From positions 4,431,001-4,495,000 of the forward strand of contig NZ_CP118615.1 of the NCBI RefSeq assembly GCF_028993575.1: a stretch of DNA of 64,000 nt, written 5' to 3'. Shown here piece after piece: positions 35,883 to 42,924 of this stretch. This DNA is from Micromonospora cathayae. GTDB taxonomy: Bacteria > Actinomycetota > Actinomycetes > Mycobacteriales > Micromonosporaceae. A program made the translations under genes and the position numbers. Position 1 is the first letter of the stretch, and every line of letters begins with the position of its first letter. Under the pieces are notes generated by a model, which worked only from the letters and a program-made list of their open reading frames with translations, ran no database searches and had not been told where the DNA came from.

Positions 35883-36151
35883 CGCGTGTCTCCGTTTCTG
35901 CTGCGGGACCCGACGACCGGCATCGACGCCGCGAACGCCCCCGACGTGTCGCGGTGGGATGCCAGAAGCGAGGCGAATGGTTCCGGCGATGTTATTTCCA
36001 TGACCTGCCTCTCTTCAAGCACGTCTCTGTCCGGTACTTGCAGGACGGCTCGCCCGGCCTTTACCTCGGGAGAGCTGCCCCGCCCCCGCAGCCGGACCGG
36101 CGCGTCGGGCGGACCCCGAGGGCGCGGCGGATGCCTGCCGCCGCTCGAAAC

Positions 36152-36166
36152 GTGACGTGACACGTC
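36152..36166. promoter_or_regulatory. Palindromic operator candidate for the alpha-glucan locus
   Basis: TGACGTGACACGTCA: 7-bp perfect arms around a single A, 46 nt upstream of the LacI gene start in the shared promoter region. Likely bound by that regulator. No second perfect copy was found by eye near 37683 or 42925. Confidence 0.6.
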
Positions 36167-36200
36167 AACAGGCAGCTCATTTCTTGCAGAACCAGTGCAG

Positions 36201-36206
36201 TACCAT
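36201..36206 (+). promoter_or_regulatory. -10 element for leaderless LacI transcript
   Basis: TACCAT 6 nt before GTG 36213 with no ribosome site between them; typical of leaderless genes. Confidence 0.5.
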
Positions 36207-36212
36207 CACGGC

Positions 36213-37214
36213 GTGACGAAGCGACTGACCGAGGTGGCGAAGAAGGCCGGCGTCAGCGAGGCCACCGTGAGCCGGGTGCTCAACGGTCGCGGCGGCGTCG
36301 CGGAGGCCACCCGGACAGCCGTGCTGACCGCGCTGGACGTGCTCGGTTACGAGCGGCCGACCAAGTTGCGCGGGGAACGGGCCCGGCTGGTGGGGCTGGT
36401 GCTGCCGGAGTTGCAGAACCCGATCTTCCCGGCGCTGGCCGAGGTGGTGACCGGGTCACTGGCCCAGCGTGGCTTCACCCCGGCGCTGGTCGCCCGCACC
36501 ATCGGTGGCGTCTCCGAGGCCGACTACGTCGAGATGCTGCTGGACCACCAGGTGTCGGGTCTCATCTTCGCCGGCGGGTCGTACGCGTTCGTCGACGCCC
36601 CGCACGACCACTACCGGCGGTTGACCGACCGGGGCCTGCCGGTGGTGCTGGTGAACGCGGGTGTGGACGGGCTGGGCTTCGCCCGGGTGTCGACGGACGA
36701 CGCGGTCGCGGTGGAGCAGGCGTACGGGCACCTGCGGTCGCTCGGGCACGAACGGATCGGCCTGGTCCTGGGGCCGGAGGGACACGTGCCGTCGCGCCGC
36801 AAACTGGACGCGATCGTGGCGGCGGCGAGCTGGGCCGACGCCGCGAAGTGGGTGGAGCGCTCCAGCTTCTCCATGGAGGGGGCCCGGGTCGCCGCGGCCC
36901 GGTTGATCGAGCGGGGCGTGACCGGCATCGTCTGCGCCAGCGACGTGCTGGCGCTCGGCGCGATCCGGGCCGCCCGGCGACTCGGCCGTACGGTGCCGAC
37001 CGACGTGTCGGTGGTCGGCTTCGACGACTCCGCGTTCATGACCTGCACCGACCCGCCGTTGACCACGGTGCGGCAGCCGATCGAGACGATGGGGCAGGCC
37101 GCGGTCGACCTGTTGGTCACCCAGATCGAGGGGGCCGGCGTGCTCCACGACGAGCTGCTCTTCGAGCCCGAGCTGGTGGTACGCGGCTCCACCGCCCCGG
37201 CCCCGGGCCGCTGA
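36213..37214 (+). CDS. LacI family transcriptional regulator
   Basis: 333 residues from GTG 36213, chosen because of the TACCAT -10 six nt upstream and because the HTH starts directly (RLTEVAKKAGVSEATVSRVL). An ATG-like start 18 nt earlier falls within the promoter. Hinge and sensor domain follow, with VVGFDDSAFMTCTDPPLTTV near the end. It sits at the centre of the alpha-glucan locus, divergent from one GH87-type gene and upstream of the ABC importer genes, so it probably controls them in response to an alpha-glucan oligosaccharide (inference). Confidence 0.92.
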   Translation: MTKRLTEVAKKAGVSEATVSRVLNGRGGVAEATRTAVLTALDVLGYERPTKLRGERARLVGLVLPELQNPIFPALAEVVTGSLAQRGFTPALVARTIGGVSEADYVEMLLDHQVSGLIFAGGSYAFVDAPHDHYRRLTDRGLPVVLVNAGVDGLGFARVSTDDAVAVEQAYGHLRSLGHERIGLVLGPEGHVPSRRKLDAIVAAASWADAAKWVERSSFSMEGARVAAARLIERGVTGIVCASDVLALGAIRAARRLGRTVPTDVSVVGFDDSAFMTCTDPPLTTVRQPIETMGQAAVDLLVTQIEGAGVLHDELLFEPELVVRGSTAPAPGR

Positions 37215-37682
37215 CCCGCCGTCCCTCCGCTCCGGGCCGTCCTCCGCTCCGGGCCGCCCCCGCTCCGGGCCGCTGACCGTCGCCCAGCCCCGGGTCGCTG
37301 ACCCGCCGCCGACGTCCCGCCCGCTGACCCGGACCCTGTCCCGGGTCCGCTGACCCGCGTCCGTGCGGGCCTCTCTCCCGACGCCCCGGCCCCGGTCGGG
37401 CCGTCGGGCTGCCCAGCAGGGCGGCGAGCCGCCACATCCCGGCCCTGCGACACGACCGAGCTGCCGTCTGTTGGCGTCCAGTCGTGTCTTTTCATCATGA
37501 CGTCGAAACCTTGCCGTCATCAGTCCGTCTCGTTACAGTGTCCCCACTCACACCTGACACCACCCAGCTCCACGGCCCGGTCACCTGCGCACGGGGATCG
37601 GCGGCTGCGCACCACCACCACCTGACGGTCCCGTGGATCGGCAACGGCCCTGGAGACTCACGTTCGGCGAAGGGATGGACGG
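37215..37682. other. Intergenic region, 468 bp, with reiterated gene end and promoter
   Basis: The left half (37215-37355) is made of short GC-rich repeats, including five copies of CGCTGACC and a small hairpin 37326-37332/37341-37347. The right half (about 37470-37560) is less GC-rich and should hold the promoter of the importer operon; an imperfect TGACG...CGTCA pair lies near 37497-37525. No gene is visible. Confidence 0.7.
37227..37272. repeat. Three copies of a 13-bp repeat
   Basis: CCGCTCCGGGCCG at 37227-37239, 37244-37256 and 37260-37272, immediately after the LacI gene, mixed with copies of CGCTGACC that mimic the gene's last codons and stop. Confidence 0.8.
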
Positions 37683-39062
37683 ATGTCCGTACCGCAGTAC
37701 CGGAGGGCCGCGGCGTTGGCGCTCGCGGCCGGCCTGGGGCTCGGCCTCACGGCCTGCTCCACCAAGAGCGACGACGGCGGCACCACCGCAGCCGGCAAGG
37801 TCACCATCACCGTCGACTGCCAGCCGGTCGGCTCGCAGCAGGAACTACTGAAGAACTGGAACGACGACGTCGCCGAGTTCCAGCGACAGAACCCGGACAT
37901 CGTCGTCAAGAGCGTCAGCGTCGGCGAGCAGTGCAACAACCCGCCGGACTTCACCGCCCGCCTCGCCGGCGGCACGGTGACCGACGTGTTCTACGGGTAC
38001 ATGACCGACCTCCAGCAGGTGCTCGACTCCGGTCAGGCGATGGACCTCACCGGGTTCGTCACCAAGGACACCGTCCCGACCTGGGACAGCGTCGACCCGG
38101 CGCTGAAGGAGGCGTTCAGCGACGGCGGCAAGCTGTACGCCGTACCGGTGAAGAACTACTCGATGGGTCTGGTCTACAACAAGGTCCTGTTCCAGCGGGC
38201 CGGACTCGACGTGAACAACCCGCCGAAGACCTGGCCCGAGGTGCGGGCCGCCGCCAAGAAGATCGCCGCGCTCGGCGACGGCATCGCCGGCTACGCCGAG
38301 TACAGCGCCGGCAACACCGGCGGCTGGCACTTCACCTCGCTGCTCTACTCCCAGGGCGGCCAGGTGCTCACCCCCGACGGCAAGAAGGCCGACTTCAACA
38401 ACGCCCTGGGCAGGCAGGTCCTCCAGAACCTCAAGGACATGCGGTACGGCGACAACAGCATGGGCGCCCGGCAACTGCTCCAGTGGGGCGACCTGCTGAC
38501 CAACGCGGGTGCCGGCAAGGTCGGCATGTTCGTCGGCGCGCCGGACGCCACCCAGGCGATCGTCAGCCAGTTCCAGGGCACGTTCCAGGACTGGGCGATG
38601 GGTCCGCTGCCCGGCCAGGACGGGCCGGCCAAGGGGACGCTCGGCGGCGGCGAGGGCTACTTCTTCAAGAAGGGCCTCACCCCCGAGCAGGTCGAGGCCG
38701 GTCTGAAGTGGATCGCGTACCAGAAGCTGACGCCGGGCAAGGGCCAGTTCGACTACGTCCGGGCCAAGCCGCAGAACTACCCGGTGGGCCTGCCGCAGCC
38801 GCTGCTGTTCGCAGGCGGTAGCGAGGCCCAGAAGCAGGAACTCGAGCTGCGCAAGGCGAACGCCAACGTGGACACCGCGAACTTCGCGGTCTTCGAGGCC
38901 AACCCGGTCCCGATCAAGGGTGAGCCGCGCAACGCGCAGGCGATCTACGCGGTGCTCGACGCCGCGATGTCCGGGGTGCTGACGAACCCGAACGCGAACA
39001 TCGACGCGCTGCTCAAGACGGCCGAGGAGAAGGTCAACAAGCTGCTCGCCGCGCAGAGCTGA
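37683..39062 (+). CDS. ABC transporter oligosaccharide-binding lipoprotein
   Basis: 459-residue family 1 solute-binding protein. Signal with lipobox LGLTAC, lipidated Cys25. Mature landmarks: DFTARLAGGTVTDVFYGYMTDLQ and SMGLVYNKVLFQRAGLDVNNPP (given as partial landmarks: TDVFYGYM, GLVYNKVLF). GAAGGGA lies 7 nt before ATG 37683. Followed by a 12-bp hairpin and two permease genes. Ligand probably alpha-glucan oligosaccharides released by the neighbouring secreted enzymes (inference from context). Confidence 0.9.
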   Translation: MSVPQYRRAAALALAAGLGLGLTACSTKSDDGGTTAAGKVTITVDCQPVGSQQELLKNWNDDVAEFQRQNPDIVVKSVSVGEQCNNPPDFTARLAGGTVTDVFYGYMTDLQQVLDSGQAMDLTGFVTKDTVPTWDSVDPALKEAFSDGGKLYAVPVKNYSMGLVYNKVLFQRAGLDVNNPPKTWPEVRAAAKKIAALGDGIAGYAEYSAGNTGGWHFTSLLYSQGGQVLTPDGKKADFNNALGRQVLQNLKDMRYGDNSMGARQLLQWGDLLTNAGAGKVGMFVGAPDATQAIVSQFQGTFQDWAMGPLPGQDGPAKGTLGGGEGYFFKKGLTPEQVEAGLKWIAYQKLTPGKGQFDYVRAKPQNYPVGLPQPLLFAGGSEAQKQELELRKANANVDTANFAVFEANPVPIKGEPRNAQAIYAVLDAAMSGVLTNPNANIDALLKTAEEKVNKLLAAQS

Positions 39063-39069
39063 CCCGCCC

Positions 39070-39098
39070 GGTGGGGGCCGGCGTCCCCGGCCCCCACC
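39070..39098 (+). terminator. Intercistronic hairpin after binding-protein gene
   Basis: GGTGGGGGCCGG (39070-39081) pairs perfectly with 39087-39098 across a 5-nt loop, in the 83-nt gap before the permease gene. Such hairpins commonly let the binding protein be made in excess over the permeases by partial termination or mRNA protection. Confidence 0.75.
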
Positions 39099-39145
39099 CC
39101 GTCCGCGCCGCACCGTCCGGCCACCGAAACCCATCAGGAGTCGCC

Positions 39146-40102
39146 TTGGCGATCACCACCGCCCCGGGGATCACGAGAACACCGGGTCGCCCCGCGTCGC
39201 CGTACCCGTCCGGGCCCCGCCGTCCGGGCCTCGGCCGCCGGGTACGGGACAACCTCACCGGGCACGCGTTCCTGATCGGCGCGGTGGCCTGCTTCGCGTT
39301 CTTCTCCTGGTACCCGATGATCCGTGGCGTCGTGATGAGCTTCCAGCGCACCCGGCGCGGGGTCACCACCTGGGTGGGCTGGGACAACTACGAGCGCATC
39401 CTCGCCGACCCCAGCTTCTGGGCCGCCTGGAAGAACACCTTCTCCTTCACCTTCCTCGCCCTGCTCCTCGGGTACGCGGTGCCCTTCTTCGTGGCGATCG
39501 TGCTCAACGAGTTCCGGCACGCCAAGGGGTACCTGCGGATCCTGGTCTACCTGCCGGTGATGCTGCCGCCGGCCTCGGCGCTGTTCCTGTTCAAGTTCTA
39601 CGCCTACGACCCCAGCGACGCCGGACTGTTCAACTCGATCCTCACCGCGCTGCACCTGCCCACCTCACAGTGGATGCAGAGCGCCGAGATGACCATGCCG
39701 GCGATGGTGATCGCGTCGACCTGGATGAACATGGGCGGCGCGGTGCTGATCTACCTGGCCGCTCTCCAGAACATCCCCGGCGAACTCTACGAGGCGGCCG
39801 AACTCGACGGCGCGGGGATCTGGCGGCGCATCCGGCACGTGACGATCCCGCAGACCCGGCTGATCCTCGCGCTGCTGGCGATGCTCCAGATCGTCGCCAC
39901 CATGCAGTTCTTCGTCGAGCCGCTGATCCTCGCCAACGGCACCGGCACCGAGGACTCCGCGACCTCGGTGGCGTACCTCATCTACCAGCACGGGTTCTTC
40001 CAGAACGACCTCAACGGCGCGGCCGCCCTCGGCGTGATCATGCTCGTGGTGCTGGCCGGCTTCTCCGCCGCGTACCTGCGGCTCAGCGCGAGACAGGACT
40101 AG
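39146..40102 (+). CDS. ABC sugar transporter permease (MalF-like)
   Basis: 318 residues from TTG 39146, chosen because CAGGAG is 6 nt upstream; the longer in-frame sequence from 39071 runs through the hairpin. Six membrane segments beginning near LTGHAFLIGAVACFAFFSWY. EAA loop ELYEAAELDGAGIWRRIRHV, then TIPQ. First of a permease pair, 12 nt before the second. Confidence 0.92.
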   Translation: MAITTAPGITRTPGRPASPYPSGPRRPGLGRRVRDNLTGHAFLIGAVACFAFFSWYPMIRGVVMSFQRTRRGVTTWVGWDNYERILADPSFWAAWKNTFSFTFLALLLGYAVPFFVAIVLNEFRHAKGYLRILVYLPVMLPPASALFLFKFYAYDPSDAGLFNSILTALHLPTSQWMQSAEMTMPAMVIASTWMNMGGAVLIYLAALQNIPGELYEAAELDGAGIWRRIRHVTIPQTRLILALLAMLQIVATMQFFVEPLILANGTGTEDSATSVAYLIYQHGFFQNDLNGAAALGVIMLVVLAGFSAAYLRLSARQD

Positions 40103-40114
40103 GAGGGGCCAGCC

Positions 40115-41002
40115 ATGGCACCGGACACCGCGAGCCGGACGCTCGTCTCTCCCGCCCAGCTCCGCCGGGGACGCGGCAGGGTCGTCTACTGGACGCTGCT
40201 CACCGTCGTCGTGGTGGGCTTCACCCTGGTCTTCCTCGGACCGCTGTACTGGATGGTCACCGGCGCGCTGAAATCCGGCCAGGAGATCGCGCAGACCCCG
40301 CCGACGCTGTTCCCGAAGGACCCGCAGCCGCAGAACTACGTCGACGCGTGGCACAATCTCGACCTCGCCAAGCTGCTGTTCAACACGTTCTACTACGCGG
40401 CCGGCGCGCTGGTCTTCCAGCTCGTCCTCGACACCGCCGCGGCGTACGCGCTGTCGAAGCTGCGACCCGTGTTCGGCAACCTGATCCTCGGGCTGATGCT
40501 GGCGACGCTGATGATCCCGGCGATGGTGCTCGTCGTCCCGCAGTACGTGACCGTGATCGACCTGCCGATCCTGCACGTCAACCTGCTCGACTCGCCGTTC
40601 GCCATCTGGCTGCCGGCGGTCGCCAACGCGTTCAACATCTTCCTGCTGAAACGGTTCTTCGACTCCATACCCGAGGAGCTGATGGCCGCCGCCCTGGTGG
40701 ACGGGGCGACGCCGCTGCGCACCCTCTGGTCGATCATCCTGCCGATGTCGCGGCCGATCCTGGGGGTGGTCTCGATCTTCGCCGTGACGGCGGTCTGGAA
40801 GGACTTCCTCTGGCCCAAGCTGGTCATGCCGTCACCCGAGACCCGGACGGTCAGTGTCGGCATCTACGCCTTCTCCGGCGGTACCCCGATGAACGTGGTG
40901 ATCGCCGCGTCGGTCATCGCCGCGATCCCGACCGTCCTCATCTTCCTGATCTTCCAGCGGAACATCATGTCCGGCCTGACCACGGGCAGCCTCAAGGGCT
41001 GA
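40115..41002 (+). CDS. ABC sugar transporter permease (MalG-like)
   Basis: 295 residues. ATG 40115 with AGGAGGGG upstream. Six membrane segments, opening FLGPLYWMVTGALKSGQE, and EAA loop EELMAAALVDGATPLRTLW. Ends in TGSLKG. Partner of the preceding permease in an oligosaccharide importer; no ATPase gene is present here. Followed after 133 nt by the GH13 gene, likely in the same operon. Confidence 0.92.
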   Translation: MAPDTASRTLVSPAQLRRGRGRVVYWTLLTVVVVGFTLVFLGPLYWMVTGALKSGQEIAQTPPTLFPKDPQPQNYVDAWHNLDLAKLLFNTFYYAAGALVFQLVLDTAAAYALSKLRPVFGNLILGLMLATLMIPAMVLVVPQYVTVIDLPILHVNLLDSPFAIWLPAVANAFNIFLLKRFFDSIPEELMAAALVDGATPLRTLWSIILPMSRPILGVVSIFAVTAVWKDFLWPKLVMPSPETRTVSVGIYAFSGGTPMNVVIAASVIAAIPTVLIFLIFQRNIMSGLTTGSLKG

Positions 41003-41135
41003 CCCGCCCGGGCGGGAACCCGAACGCACCGACGCGCCACCAGCACAACCCCCCGCGGCGAACGACGACCGTTCGCCCGGAACCCATCCAGGTCCGGCGA
41101 AGCCGCCGACGTGCCGACGCAGAAAGCAGGTGCTC

Positions 41136-42776
41136 GTGACCACAGCAGACGGTAGTCCGTGGTGGCGTGGTGCGGTGATCTACCAGGTCTACCCGCGCAG
41201 CTTCGCCGACGGCAACGGTGACGGCATCGGTGACATCGCCGGCATCCGGGCCCGGCTGCCCCACCTGTCGGCGCTCGGCGTCGATGCGATCTGGTTCAGT
41301 CCCTGGTACCCGTCCCCGATGGCCGACGCCGGCTACGACGTGGCCGACTACCGCGACATCGACCCGGTCTTCGGCACCCTCGGCGAGGCGGAGGCGCTGA
41401 TCACGGAGGCACACGACCTCGGCATCCGGATCATCGTGGACGTGGTGCCGAACCACTGCTCCGACGCGCATCCCTGGTTCCAGGCGGCCCTCGCCGGCGG
41501 ACCGGGCGCGCCGGAGCGGGAGCTGTTCTGGTTCCGCCCCGGCCGGGGCCCGGGCGGCGACCTGCCGCCCACCGACTGGGTGGGCGAGTTCGGCGGCGGA
41601 ACCTGGACCCGGACCACGAACCCGGACGGCACCCCCGGCGACTGGTACCTGCACCTGTTCACCGCCCAGCAGCCCGACTTCAACTGGGACCACCCCCGGG
41701 TGCGGGCCGAGTTCACCGACATCCTGCGGTTCTGGTTCGACCGGGGCGTGGACGGCATCCGGATCGACTCGGCCGGACTGCTGGTCAAGGACCCCACCCT
41801 GCCCGAGACCCGGCCCGACCGGCCACACCCGTTCCGGGACCTGGACGGGGTGCACGAGATCTACCGCTACTGGCGGCGGCTCGCCGACGGGTACCCCGGC
41901 GACCGGGCCCTGATCGGCGAGGTGTGGATGCCGGACCGGCAGCGGTTCGCCAACTACCTGCGCCCGGACGAACTGCACGCCGCGTTCAACTTCGACTTCC
42001 TCGGCTGCGCCTGGGACGCCGCCGCGCTGCGCGCGTGCATCGACGGGACGTTGCACGCGCACGCGCCGGTCGCCGCGCCGGCCACCTGGGTGCTGTCCAA
42101 CCACGACGTCACCCGGCACGTCACCCGGTACGGCCGGACGGACACCACGTTCAGCTTCGCCGCCAAACGCGAGGGCATCCCCACCGACCTGGAGCTGGGC
42201 ACCCGCCGGGCCCGCGCCGCCGCGCTGCTGTCGCTGTCGCTGCCCGGCGCGGTCTACGTCTACCAGGGCGAGGAACTGGGCCTCTACGAGGTGGAGGACA
42301 TCCCGTACGCGCTGCGCCAGGACCCGATGTGGGAACGCTCCGGCCGGGTCGACCCCGGTCGGGACGGCTGCCGGGTGCCGCTGCCGTGGGCCGGCGACGA
42401 GCCGTCGTTCGGGTTCAGCCCGGACGGCGCGACGGCCGCGCCCTGGCTGCCGCAGCCGGCCGACTGGAAGGACCGCACCGTCCAGGCGCAGACCGGCGAC
42501 CCGACCTCGATGCTGGAGCTGTACCGGGCGGCGATCCGCATCCGGCGCGCCGAGGCGTCCCTCGGCGACGGCGAGCTGACCTGGCTGCCCGCCCCGGCCG
42601 GGGTGCTCGCCTTCCGCCGGGGTCCGGGCTTCCGCTGCCTGGTGAACCTCGCCGACGTACCGGTCCCGCTGCCCACGGACGGGACACCGCTGCTGGCCAG
42701 CGGGCCGCTCGACGACGGCCTGCTGCCCCCGGACACCGCCGTCTGGCTGCGCACCGTCACCCCGACCGACGACTGA
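41136..42776 (+). CDS. GH13 alpha-glucosidase (oligo-glucosidase type)
   Basis: 546 residues from GTG 41136 (AGCAGG 5 nt upstream; GTG 41130 is in frame but less well placed). No signal peptide, so cytoplasmic. Conserved GH13 regions: DVVPNH, nucleophile D211 in GIRIDSAG, acid/base E262 in IGEVW, and D324 in LSNHD. The N-terminal VIYQVYPRSFADGNGDGIGD is typical of oligo-1,6-/alpha-glucosidases (GH13_23/30-type), not of endo-amylases. In this operon it would hydrolyse imported alpha-gluco-oligosaccharides to glucose (inference). Confidence 0.92.
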   Translation: MTTADGSPWWRGAVIYQVYPRSFADGNGDGIGDIAGIRARLPHLSALGVDAIWFSPWYPSPMADAGYDVADYRDIDPVFGTLGEAEALITEAHDLGIRIIVDVVPNHCSDAHPWFQAALAGGPGAPERELFWFRPGRGPGGDLPPTDWVGEFGGGTWTRTTNPDGTPGDWYLHLFTAQQPDFNWDHPRVRAEFTDILRFWFDRGVDGIRIDSAGLLVKDPTLPETRPDRPHPFRDLDGVHEIYRYWRRLADGYPGDRALIGEVWMPDRQRFANYLRPDELHAAFNFDFLGCAWDAAALRACIDGTLHAHAPVAAPATWVLSNHDVTRHVTRYGRTDTTFSFAAKREGIPTDLELGTRRARAAALLSLSLPGAVYVYQGEELGLYEVEDIPYALRQDPMWERSGRVDPGRDGCRVPLPWAGDEPSFGFSPDGATAAPWLPQPADWKDRTVQAQTGDPTSMLELYRAAIRIRRAEASLGDGELTWLPAPAGVLAFRRGPGFRCLVNLADVPVPLPTDGTPLLASGPLDDGLLPPDTAVWLRTVTPTDD

Positions 42777-42786
42777 CCACCCCGGA

Positions 42787-42814
42787 TGCCGGCGGCGCGT
42801 CCCCGCCGCCGGCA
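42787..42814 (+). terminator. Terminator hairpin, perfect 11-bp stem
   Basis: TGCCGGCGGCG (42787-42797) pairs perfectly with 42804-42814 around a 6-nt loop, 10 nt after the GH13 stop. Confidence 0.8.
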
Positions 42815-42924
42815 CCCGGTCACCGCGGCCCGCACCGGGCTGCCGGACAGAAGGAGGAACCGGGACCGCACCGCCGCACCGCACACGGGGACCTGGCCGC
42901 CGGACGAAAGGGAGAGCACCGCTC

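Larger units (their letters stand above)
35883..36212. other. Divergent promoter region, 330 bp
   Basis: Between the leftward GH87-type gene and the rightward LacI gene. Contains the 15-bp palindrome at 36152-36166 and a leaderless -10 at 36201. About 35985-36035 is relatively AT-rich and, read leftward, shares GAAATAA with the promoter region upstream of the other leftward GH87-type gene (33655-33670). No coding sequence is evident. Confidence 0.7.

Noticed and set aside
30048..36155. A 2035-codon rightward open frame opposite the leftward GH87-type genes
   Set aside because: It is the antisense of real secreted enzymes with signal peptides, modules and active-site motifs. Its product is low-complexity Val/Gly/Arg/Asp text, the usual result of a GC-rich third-position shadow, and it crosses promoters and a terminator.
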